From Azorinus chamasolen (Eukaryota; Mollusca; Bivalvia; Cardiida; Solecurtidae), in contig OY755242.1 of NCBI GenBank assembly GCA_963576725.1, positions 22,317,315 to 22,381,314 on the forward strand: a DNA stretch of 64,000 bases, written 5' to 3'. Of this stretch, positions 39,460 to 48,574 are shown in pieces (position 1 is the first letter of the stretch; every line of letters starts with the position of its first letter). Under the pieces are notes generated by a model. That model ran no database searches, was not told the origin of the DNA, and saw only the letters and a list, made by a program, of their open reading frames with translations. A program made the position numbers and the translations under genes.

Positions 39460-40521
39460 TTAAAAATTTCTATCAGTGGCGTTCGCCTCAGACCCCCTGT
39501 TTTGAATGCCTCCGATTACTGTAGCATCTCCAATTTCTGTTTCGTTTAGATATGGTTCTACATCATTTATTTGCTTTATCAGTGTGGTTTCATTTGCATT
39601 TCGTTGGATGTCTTTTGGTTGATCTGTGGCATTTTTTTTCGATCTTCTTTCGTTCAGTCTAGCTTTATTTGCTTCACGTTGCCGGGGTGTTAGATCTTTT
39701 GTGATGATCACTCTCTGTAATAATTGGTCTTTGACTTTCTGTTTTATGTGCTTGGCATTGTCCAAAATTTCTTTCCTGGTATGTTTATTTTCCATTATCA
39801 CTTTTAGGGGTCGGCAGACACCATCCTTTGGGATCCCTATCCTAAAGGTTAATTTCACTTCTACTTTGTCCACTCCTATTCCATTACAAATGCGGCTAAA
39901 CTTGGCTATGTCTTCCTCTTTCTTCTTTTCCGGAGTTTTTTCTTTTGATTCTGGCATATTGAAAACCATGAGGTTTAGCATTCTTTGTTTTTGTTCCTCT
40001 ATTTCTCTTACTTCTATCCTAACTTCCTTACTGATTTTGTCCATTATTTGTTCTGTTACTTCCTTTACAACTTCTGTTTTCATTTGTGTAACTTCTTCTT
40101 TTACGTTTGATTTGACTTGTAAACTGATGTTGTCGATCTTATCTTCTATAATACTCATTCTTGCTTCATTTTTTTGATCTAATACCTGGAACAATGTTGT
40201 GATATTTGATATGGATGGAAAATTGTATTTGCATGGGGTACATGTCCATTTAAAATTGTTTTCAGGATCTGTTTGAATTGCCTCATGTAGAGCTTTAGAG
40301 ATTTTTGTACATCTAAAACAGTACAACATATTGCACACCGAGCAGTAGTAGGAGTTTCCTGTATCAGGTATATTTTCTTCACATTTTGGACATAGTTCGC
40401 TCCCAATTCGTGGACGTTTCTGTGAGATCCTTCTGTTAACTGGGGTAGGCGTACTTGCGTAGAAATCTAATTGACTTGGGCGAAGATTGAACTCGCTCCT
40501 GTCCTGAGTTTCAAAGTCCAT
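39460..40521 (-). CDS. LINE ORF1 protein with PHD-like zinc finger, 353 aa
   Basis: N-terminal Cys-rich region (residues about 42-100): CPKCEENIPDTGNSYYCSVC, then CFRC and WTCTPC. The spacing is C-x2-C ... C-x2-C ... C-x2-C, as in PHD-like fingers found in ORF1 of CR1/L2-type LINEs. Then follows a predicted coiled coil (DKISKEVRIEVREIEEQKQR) and a MVFNMPES segment resembling the RRM-like start of ORF1p-type proteins. In this LINE group ORF1 proteins bind RNA in the retrotransposition RNP (family knowledge). ATG at 40521 gives the longest frame. Confidence 0.85.
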   Translation of the reverse strand: MDFETQDRSEFNLRPSQLDFYASTPTPVNRRISQKRPRIGSELCPKCEENIPDTGNSYYCSVCNMLYCFRCTKISKALHEAIQTDPENNFKWTCTPCKYNFPSISNITTLFQVLDQKNEARMSIIEDKIDNISLQVKSNVKEEVTQMKTEVVKEVTEQIMDKISKEVRIEVREIEEQKQRMLNLMVFNMPESKEKTPEKKKEEDIAKFSRICNGIGVDKVEVKLTFRIGIPKDGVCRPLKVIMENKHTRKEILDNAKHIKQKVKDQLLQRVIITKDLTPRQREANKARLNERRSKKNATDQPKDIQRNANETTLIKQINDVEPYLNETEIGDATVIGGIQNRGSEANATDRNF

Positions 40522-40719
40522 ATCTGTTTCTGACCCCTAATCCCCTATTTAACTTTTTAAACTGTGGCAAGGACAATCCTTACAGCATCAGTCTATTTAA
40601 ACTGTATGAATTCTAGTTAACTTTTAATTAATTACTATAGTTACTATATGAAAAGAAACAGAAATGCTATACTATTTATTTACTCTCAGTACTAATGTTT
40701 GTCTACTCAAGTATTATAA

Positions 40720-41160
40720 TCCTATTGAGTAACAATCCGGTAATAGTATTTTCATCACCATCTGTCTTAGCCAATATCTGGAAAGTGTAGCACCAGGATG
40801 AACTCCATCCGTAAGAAGACCATATGCTATTTTAATAATTCTGTGAGATTTATTACTTTTGTGTGTCTTTTGCAAATCGATTCCAAAACGCGGAGCTATA
40901 AAGTTGTTCAAACTGTTGAGGTTACGTATCTCATTGTTGAGTGTTGCAATATTTTCCTTGAGTTTCTCTTGACTTTCTCTAAATATTTCTGGAGTTCGGT
41001 GGCCCTTGTTGCTATTCCAAATTTCAATTGAGTAGTGAGGAACCTCTAATATTATGAGATGAACTGTGTCTCCGTATCTGTGTCTGATGTATTCGTGGAG
41101 TTTCTTGTATTCTTCTATGATTTGGAGTACAATATAAGTGACTGTCCTACTGCAATTTAT
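40720..41160 (-). pseudogene. Remnant ORF with SGNH-like C-terminal DGVHP motif
   Basis: The minus strand reads VLQIIEEYKKLHEYIRHRYG, HLIILEVPHYSIEIWN, GHRTPEIFRESQEKL and then LLTDGVHPGATLSRYWLR to a stop near 40717. A D-G-x-H-P near the C-terminus resembles the catalytic D-x-x-H of SGNH hydrolases, and similar frames occur in mollusc repeat-derived proteins (from memory, not searched). No N-terminal GDS block is seen, so it is probably broken. It sits directly upstream of the LINE. Confidence 0.5.
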
Positions 41161-41169
41161 TTAATGTAT

Positions 41170-41565
41170 GTTTAATTGGTTAGCGACGATCATGTCACCC
41201 ACCATACTATGTTGATTTAAAAAAAATGGCTTTAACTGAACCTTGGCAATAAGACAAGTACTGTTATATTAACGTGAATTAGTTGTGTATTGGTTAGCGA
41301 TGTTCATGTCACCCACCATACTTCATTCAATTTCTTATAAACAAAATACTACAGTTAGTAATAATATATATATATATTAGCAATATATATATGTATAATA
41401 TTGTAATTATAATATAATGTGAAATAGTTGTGTATCATGGTTAGCGACGATCAAGTCAGTGTCTGTCACCCACCAATTTTTTACAAGTTGAATGTTGTAA
41501 TATATCTGTGAAATAGAACTTTGTGTATTGGTTAGCGACGTTCATGTCACCCACCAATTTTTACA
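41170..41565. repeat. Four copies of a 30-bp motif at 90-150 bp spacing
   Basis: TTGGTTAGCGACGATCATGT plus CACCCACCA occurs at about 41175, 41290, 41438 (with a small insertion) and 41528. Spacers differ in sequence and are AT-rich. It lies immediately 5' (minus strand) of the DGVHP remnant. Confidence 0.8.
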
Positions 41566-41589
41566 AGTAAAATAAGAAACTCATAATGC

Positions 41590-42240
41590 TGCGATGTGAT
41601 GTTTAAATTATTGACATAGTCTAAATCACAAGACAGTAGATTAGCGATATTAACCATTTCCTCCATTGCCAGAAGGGCATTCCATGTATAATGTAATACT
41701 GCTTTAGTGCTTAAAGCAAGCTGAAATTAAGGTTTGGTAATGCTTAAAGCAAGATGACAAGAAACTAGAAAGCTCAAGGAGCTTTCTGCGTTACTTTCAT
41801 CATGATTTAAGCTGCCATCAGATCTGTATTCGCCATCATCAGTAAATATTAATTGTAAAAAATATAGTAAAGGTGTCATATGGTGTTAAATATGCAGAGG
41901 AAAGGGTTGAAATGGCAAGACAAGCTGTGTGTTGGTTGTGGTATATTTGCATGTACACCAGGTACATTTAGGTGCATTGAGATAGAAACATGAGAAAACA
42001 GAAGATATTGATAGAGCTGTTGTGTTAGTAACTTAATGTCAATTGATGATAATGATGGTGATGATAGACTTTGAAGTTACTGGATAGGTCAATAGGATAA
42101 GGACAATACTGTGTGCATGCATATACATGTATTTATTAACACATACAACATAATGTTTAGCTATTTCCTATTTAGCATGGAGGAAAGGGTTAAACATTTG
42201 AACTATGTGTTACACATGCACACAGTATATCTTAGGGGTA
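41590..42240. other. Intergenic with TA-MITE debris
   Basis: Around 41695-41830 TGCTTAAAGCAAGATGA and GCTTTCTGCGTTACTTTCAT form a degraded TA-type hairpin. The rest is AT-rich with no gene. Confidence 0.5.
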
Positions 42241-42248
42241 GTTAAAAG

Positions 42249-42494
42249 CTATTTTCGTTTGAAATTCCATGAATCAGAATCATTTTCATCATTAAAATTG
42301 TAACCAATAGCATCATCATCATCAGCAGCAGCAACATCTTGCAGGGAAGAGGGACAACTTAAGTCGTTCTGAACTGTCTTGCAAACAATGGAAAACCACT
42401 TGTAAGTTAGCCAGTGATCAGGATGAACTCCATCATACATATATGAACATAACTTCATAAGTAAATTTTCTACACATTTTAGAATTTTGGGCAT
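42249..42494 (-). pseudogene. Second DGVHP-motif fragment
   Basis: The frame reads LKCVENLLMKLCSYMYDGVHPDHWLTYKWFSIV in part (YDGVHP then TYKW), matching the layout of the 40720-41160 remnant (TDGVHP then SRYW). The shared motif in the same orientation suggests a second, more decayed copy or another exon of one element. Confidence 0.4.
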
Positions 42495-42715
42495 GCCTCC
42501 CTCGGTTTTTTTGTGCTTGTTTTCTGGATGTCTCTATCCCATCTGATTGTTGGTAGATTGTGCTGAGTGTTTATGTGTGATATTTTTGTATTATATGTTT
42601 TATGTCCTCTTCTAAAGATTTTTGTTTAGTGTGTATTTCAGTGTCAGAGAATTGGCTTGAATGAAATTTGCTGTGCTTGTTTTTGAATTCTGTCTATTTC
42701 TGAAGTGATGCTGGT

Positions 42716-42989
42716 CACAGGTACAGGGCGTATGCTATGATAATAATCCCTTACTGAACCCTAAGAAGCATGAAAACATGGATCTGATACACCAATGAAT
42801 TAAAAAAACTCGAAATGTCATGCTGCCATTTCTATCAAAGACTATATATTGACAATATATAGACTTTGATAGAAATGGCAGCATGACATTTCGAGTTTTT
42901 TTTAATTCATTGGTGTATCAGATCCATGTTTTCATGCTTCTTAGGGTTCAGTAAGGGATTATTATCATAGCATACGCCCTGTACCTGTG
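42716..42989. mobile_element. Palindromic element, 274 bp, with 8-bp target duplication (copy 1)
   Basis: Almost the entire length is one inverted repeat: CACAGGTACAGGGCGTATGC at the left and GCATACGCCCTGTACCTGTG at the right, meeting near 42850. ATGCTGGT is duplicated at 42708-42715 and 42990-42997. An 8-bp duplication fits hAT- or P-type transposition. Confidence 0.92.
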
Positions 42990-43225
42990 ATGCTGGTGGT
43001 ATGCTCACGACCTTTAAAGTTGTGATGTCTATGTTAAATGATGTTGCTAAGCCTTCAAGTTGTTCAATTATGTTATTAACTTTCTGTGTAGAATGATTGT
43101 AAATAGAGAATATGTCTTCAAGGCTGTAGATCTATGTCTGGGATGTTATATGTGGTTGTGTGTGAGACAGACAGACAGAATGATTTTTGTAAACCAGTAG
43201 GCCTATTTAAAGAAGTCAGACAGAC

Positions 43226-43508
43226 CACAGGTACAGAGCGTATGCTATGATAATAATCTCTTACTGAACCCTAAGAAGCATGAAAACATGGATCTGATAC
43301 ACCAATGAATTAAAAAAACTCGAAATGTCATGCTGCCATTTCTATCAAAGACTATATATTGACAATATAGTCAATATATAGTCTTTGATAGAAATGGCAG
43401 CATGACATTTCGAGTTTTTTTTTATTCATTGGTGTATCAGATCCATGTTTTCATGCTTCTTAGGGTTCAGTAAGGGATTATTATCATAGCATACGCCCTG
43501 TACCTGTG
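43226..43508. mobile_element. Palindromic element, 283 bp, with 8-bp target duplication (copy 2)
   Basis: Same family as copy 1, 236 bp away. Terminal CACAGGTACAGAGCGTATGC and inverted GCATACGCCCTGTACCTGTG; AGACAGAC is duplicated at 43218-43225 and 43509-43516. The centre is slightly longer than in copy 1 (an extra GACAATATAGTC-like palindrome). Confidence 0.92.
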
Positions 43509-43516
43509 AGACAGAC

Positions 43517-44470
43517 AGGCTGATTTATGTAAAACAGTATTTAAAGAAGGACAGAAAGACTTAGAAGAAACTTAAACAGTACACTGACAGACAGACCTGC
43601 AGACAGACAGACTACTCTAGTCGGAAAGAACAAGTCAGATTTCACCAAGATTTAAGCTATTTTGGTTCAAAATGTAAACAATTCTACGTTTCCGTAGATC
43701 TAGTTCTTTATAAAATCTCAGTGATATACATTCGTTTGCATGTTTCACTCACATATTTATTTAAGCAATCGGCATTTGTTTTTAAAGTAGGTCAAATTTA
43801 CGAAAACCGCTTACACCGTCGAAAACACCCTACGCCGGGATAAATATCTAGATGTAGATCTTATTCAAATAATGTGATGTTTTGTATTGACAACTGATTC
43901 AAATGAAAGAAAATTTAATAATCAATGTCTAAATTACTCACATACAAAGTTATTGACAGTAGGAACCGGAAGAGTAACACAGCTGAGCCTTGTATGTAAA
44001 CAAAATGCACTGCAGACGATAAATGGAAATCATGTGACCACAACTACGTCACTTACAAGTTGTGGATATTACGTCATCAGATTTGACACACATACACTCG
44101 ACCTTTTCCGCTAACTGGATCTCGGACGGATATGTTTACAGAACGGAAAACATTAATTTTCTGGCAAATAAACAGCGATTCAAATAGTTAAATCTAATCT
44201 ATACCGAAACGAAATGCAATTTCCAATTTAGTAAGTTTTAGAAGATCGATTTTCTTCGTAGACAAAAGTTGTTGCGATTTGTGTGGACTGTCGGGTATTC
44301 AATCGTAACTACTCGCCGTATTCCGTCAGAGTTCGGAATATAGGAATCACTCGGAACACCACGGTTATTTCCCTCCATGGTCCAAACCGGAAGTGAACAT
44401 CAGCAGATCCGATTCAAGGTTAACAATGTACAGCCTAGAGAACCAAAATTATATCCTACGCGTTACCATA
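43517..44470. other. Intergenic, possible ZWILCH upstream region
   Basis: Contains ETS-like CCGGAAG words at 43966-43972 and 44385-44391. No exon is supported. The ZWILCH transcription start could lie here or nearer 47.5 kb. Confidence 0.35.
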
Positions 44471-44472
44471 GA

Positions 44473-44525
44473 GCTCACTTCGTTCGCAAGAATGGCCTTT
44501 GGCCATTCTTGCGAGCTGTGCTCGC
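44473..44525. repeat. Short perfect hairpin
   Basis: CGCAAGAATGGCC and GGCCATTCTTGCG pair around a TTT centre. Confidence 0.75.
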
Positions 44526-44639
44526 TATTAATCTGACCCATGGACCTGATGGATATCGACGATTTTATGACACGTATGAACTGAAAAATATTGTCATTTA
44601 GTAACACATATCTACACAATTTCAAACCACAGTGCGGGT

Positions 44640-45545
44640 GATGGTACAGGTAGTGATAACATGACAGAACTATAAAGAATGTTTGTAACAAAAATAAATT
44701 GTACTGTTGTGTTGTTTTCCAGATCAAGCTGACCAAGATTGGACGATCAGTGCAGCCCCTGATCACCACCTGGAATTTGACAGCCGAGTATTACAGGGGT
44801 TGATAATTGTATACCGAATATTAGCAGAATGAGAAAGTGAAAATGTCATACGCACGGAACAAGTTATAATATGAGTCTTCCTTCTTATTAGATTATCTGG
44901 ATCCAATAAATGTTCAAAAAGCAATATTAGTTAGTACAAAATGTCGGTTACCAAATTAAAATAAATAATAATTTCACATAGACATCTTTACACATGTATG
45001 TTGGAATACAGAATAGACTCAGATCAGACATCTTTTGTAGGAGCCATCTGACCAGAGTCTGCTCTGTTTGCTTACATAAACAGAATAGACCCTGATTACA
45101 CTGCCAAATATTATTGCTATCTGAATATTTACTGAACCCAGATCCCCTGACATGGAAGTAAGACTCATATTATAACTGCTTCGAACATTTTAATCATAAG
45201 GCAATTTTAATTGGTATATAATTAACACCCCATGTCGAATTCTATGTTTTGATCAGGGGCTACACTGATCGTTCAATACTGTTCATTACGATCTGGAAAA
45301 CAATACCACACAACAATTTAATCTTGTCGGTGGAATTATTCAATTCCTATAAAGTGACGTTCATACTTTCTGCATAACTATTATATAATTATCGCTCCTT
45401 ATATATAAATATCTTCTGTCAAATTAATTCTATGTAGTGATCAGAGGCTACACTGATTGATCCGTGTTGGTCGTCTTGATCTGGAAAATAATACCACAGA
45501 GCAATTTAATCTTGTTACAAACATTCTTTATAGTTCTGTCATGTT
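44640..45545. repeat. Three copies of a repeat of about 110-130 bp, one inverted
   Basis: At about 45250-45330 and 45432-45545 the order is GATCAGGGGCTACACTGATC, then GATCTGGAAAA-CAATACCAC and CAATTTAATCTTGT. At about 44655-44762 the same order is inverted (GTTTTCCAGATCAAGCTGAC, GCAGCCCCTGATCA). Confidence 0.75.
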
Positions 45546-45559
45546 ATCCGTCCTGTACC

Positions 45560-46425
45560 ATAGGTGCGAAATACAAACACTATATAATTGCTTTCTAAGC
45601 GATTTCTCCAATTGGTTTACTATATATCTAATTGTAGGCGATTTCTCCGTAAACCCACAGGGCACCGTCACAATGAATTATGAACCTCGACAGGAAAAAA
45701 ATGACCGGTATATCATTGAACAGACACCCAATACTTTAACTTTGATATAACAATGTAATTAACGCTATCCGTTGAGGGGTTATTATCGGTTATTGAAATA
45801 CCATTAATTGTGTTGATAGTTTTAAAGTTCTACCTTTGTTTTTACATTAACTACTCTTTTTCCATCATATATTTAATATATATAATATTACACGCATTAT
45901 GACAAAATTAAGAAAAACACAACTGAATTGCATCTTTATTTAAACATGTAAAATAAGTTCTACTATTACTACTTTTACTTAGAGCTACTACTACTACTTA
46001 TTAAGAAATATATATAGATAATAAGTTGTTTATGAAATAAATAATATTTTAAAGGTTGTGCTGAATCGACCAAGGTAAAATTTTGTATGGTGCCGACTCG
46101 TCTAGGTACCGGGTCGACTACATGTAGGTGGCGAATTGGTTTGGTACCCTGTCGACCAGAACCGCATGAATGTGGCATATTGGTCGTATTGAATCAATAC
46201 AAACCAAAATGCCACACTCAAGGAAGAATTGTAGGCTGTACCAGTTTCACAATCCATTCCTCGACACCAAGCTTTCTCAGGGCCCACCAGATCACTTTCA
46301 AATGCTTTCTCTAGGGCCCAAAAGCCATGTAAAGCCACTTGTAATTCTCACCTACAATTTATCCTCAAGGTGAGTAACGTCTGACTTACCCTTCCATAGA
46401 GAATATCTTCTAACAGTGACTCTTA
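45560..46425. other. Intergenic, no gene seen
   Basis: AT-rich, with an oddly restriction-like stretch at 46097-46160 (GGTACCGGGTCGACTACATG, then GGTACCCTGTCGACC). Otherwise unassigned. Confidence 0.5.
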
Positions 46426-46441
46426 CACTATGTTTGGTACC

Positions 46442-46751
46442 GGCCTCGTGGCTCAGTGGTAGAGCGTCCGCCTGCTGTACAGAAGGTCGTGGGTTCAATC
46501 CCCGGCCGCGACAGACCAAAAGTCGTTAATAGTTGGTACTAGTAGCTCCCTTGTCTACGCTCGACATTAAAGGTGTAGTTCTAGGACTGGTCGGCCCGGT
46601 GTCAGGATAATGTGACTGGGTGGGGTGCCCTTGCCATGTACCTGCGGCAGGGGTATTCCAGTGAGACAGCACTATAACTTGCCTCATGCGGGTGCCGTCT
46701 ACAAATAACTGAAATACTGTTGGTCGGACGTAAAACCCAACTCACTCACTC
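46442..46751 (+). mobile_element. tRNA-derived SINE, complete, with 15-bp target duplication
   Basis: Head: GTGGCTCAGTGGTAGAGCG (A box) and GGTTCAATCCC (B box, 46492-46502). Body has GACTGGTCGGCCCGGTGTCA and TACCTGCGGCAGGGGTATTC. 3' end CTGAAATACTGTTGGTCGGA, CGTAAAACCCAA, then (ACTC)n. ACTATGTTTGGTACC is duplicated at 46427-46441 and 46752-46766, proof of LINE-type target-primed insertion. It resembles V-SINE type mollusc SINEs; the name is not asserted. Confidence 0.93.
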
Positions 46752-46904
46752 ACTATGTTTGGTACCATTAAGTGGGCCCATTCATGGTCATTCACGATTA
46801 AACAAGATTTTTTTTTCAAAAGTCAGAATAATTTTGTGAATGATGATTTGCTTAAATAACCTGATTAAATTACCGATATACGGTTGCTTGTTTTTGTGTT
46901 ACTT

Positions 46905-47600
46905 GCTTTGAGACAGTGTCTCACTTAGGGATCACTTTTCAGTCCGTCTGTCTGTCTGTCACACTTTTTTTACATGTGTTTCTTTGAACACTCTTCAGTC
47001 TTATTTAAAAAGCTGATTGTCCCCCCCCCGACACATCATACACAAAATCTGCATGGCAAAGACTAAACATGTGCCAAGTTGTACTTGGCTTTGGCATTAG
47101 CTCTTAGTAGAATTTCTTAACATCAGAGATGGTTTGTCCTCATTTTAGTTTCATAAAGCTCAATCTGAGCATAGTTGGTTATCACAAAGCAAATGGTCTT
47201 CTCTTAAAATTCCAAAGTTAGGTAAACACATGATACCGGTAGCACTGCAGGGCCCAAGCAGAAGCTCTCCATCAAGGAGAAGTCTAGTGGGATACAGGGA
47301 TACGTTTTGGTCCTTATTTTGTGTAGTACTCCCTATATGTTCTGTATTATTATCCCCCGCCAAAGGCAGAGAGATACAGATTTAACTTTGTGAGTCTGTC
47401 TGTTATCCGTGTTATGGCTTCGGCAATAGCTCTCAGTAGAATACTTTCGTCAATCATCACATTGGAACCTTCATGACGTGATCGCCAAGTACTGCGATTA
47501 AATGGTACATCACTAGATAATGCCTAAGATCTTACATCTCAGAAATGAAACAAATCTGAAGGCTACATGTAGATTGATTTTTTTTATATTCCACAGATAC
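46905..47600. mobile_element. Degraded tandem-core element margins
   Basis: ACAGTGTCTCACTTAGGGAT then CCGTCTGTCTGTCTGTC at about 46912-46960 matches the 55666 element start. CCCCCGCCAAAGGCAGAG near 47354 is another terminus-like hairpin. No gene. Confidence 0.5.
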
Positions 47601-47656
47601 GATCTGGCTGTCAGACCACCAGTCTTTTTATGCAGTTGTAATCACAGGCAGCAGAA

Positions 47657-48574
47657 ATGGATTCTGATGAGATAAACAAATTTCAGGATGCTATACATCA
47701 GCTTCATGCCACTGAAAATCTTGATACACAGAAATGTCTACAACATGTTGAGTTCCATGGTATGAATTTCACTCTAGTGCCCAATGGAAAGACAAGGCCG
47801 TTGGAAAGGTTGTCAAGAGTTGTGGAAATCACAGGTCTAGATTACCCAATTATTTTAGCCTGTACGACGAAAACATTTTGGAACAAACAAGAAAAGCTGC
47901 CAAATGAGAGTCTAAACTTTGTTCAAGAAAGAAAGAAAAAGAGTACATCTTCAAGTGTCTCTAGCATTGATCGTAGCAGTATAGAAGGCTCACCTCTTAA
48001 GCTTGAAATTATTGCAGACCTGTCTTTGATTGAGGAAGGAACAGCTGTCTTTCCGTGCACAAAAAAACTGTCCCTAGACTTTGGTTTGACTCATAGTCAG
48101 GCCAGGCACATTGTGTCTCTCTATTCAAACTACTTCACATCATCAAAAGATGAACTTGCATCAGATAGTTGCACCAAGCCACCAGCATTGATTGCTGTAT
48201 GTGATGGACAGAACCTTAAGTCTGTCTCCTGTTTAAGTCTTGAACCTATTATAGACAAACAAAATAATTTTAAAGGTGTTAAGATTACAAGTGTGATGTC
48301 AAAGCCTTCAGCTGAGAAAAGCACACACATGAAGCTCAAACCAAAGTTAAGCACTTCTGAGTACAAATGCCAGGCAAAATATGACATTCTTACAAAGCCA
48401 GAGGATGCTTCACTAGAAGAACTTCAAAGTTCACTTCGACTAGAGTTGGAATGGAGGAAATTTTCTGGACACTCTATTATACTGTTACACGATCCACCAC
48501 TGGAGGCAAAGGCTAGGGTAAAAGTGCTGGTGACATCAGGTAGCACAAGAAGTCAAGCCTTTGGCCTTTATCAG
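47657..48574 (+). CDS. ZWILCH: ZWILCH coding exon 1 (residues 1-306)
   Basis: Starts AGAAATGGATT (good context: A at -3, G at +4) and ends ...GLYQ before donor GTATCC. A candidate acceptor (CCACAG, 47591-47596) lies 60 bp upstream, so a 5' UTR intron is likely. An in-frame TAA at 47639-47641 favours this ATG. Reading through the donor would add only 18 residues before TAA. Confidence 0.93.

Larger units (their letters stand above)
36205..40560 (-). mobile_element. CR1-like non-LTR retrotransposon (LINE), near complete
   Basis: Two open reading frames in the order ORF1 then ORF2 on the minus strand, with no frameshift or stop in either. Just past ORF2 the sequence has ACAGGTAACAGGTAATAAG, possibly the short-repeat 3' tail typical of the CR1/L2 group instead of poly(A). 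The 5' UTR boundary is not clear. It lies between the divergent EXOSC8 and ZWILCH genes. Confidence 0.88.

Noticed and set aside
44377..44601. 74-codon frame starting near an ETS-like motif
   Set aside because: It runs through a perfect short hairpin and has no match or splice support.
46097..46160. Cluster of KpnI/SalI-like sites suggesting vector sequence
   Set aside because: Flanks are ordinary AT-rich genomic DNA and no vector backbone is seen.
46442..46512. Possible tRNA gene
   Set aside because: It is the head of a SINE with a 15-bp target duplication; it lacks a pairing acceptor stem.
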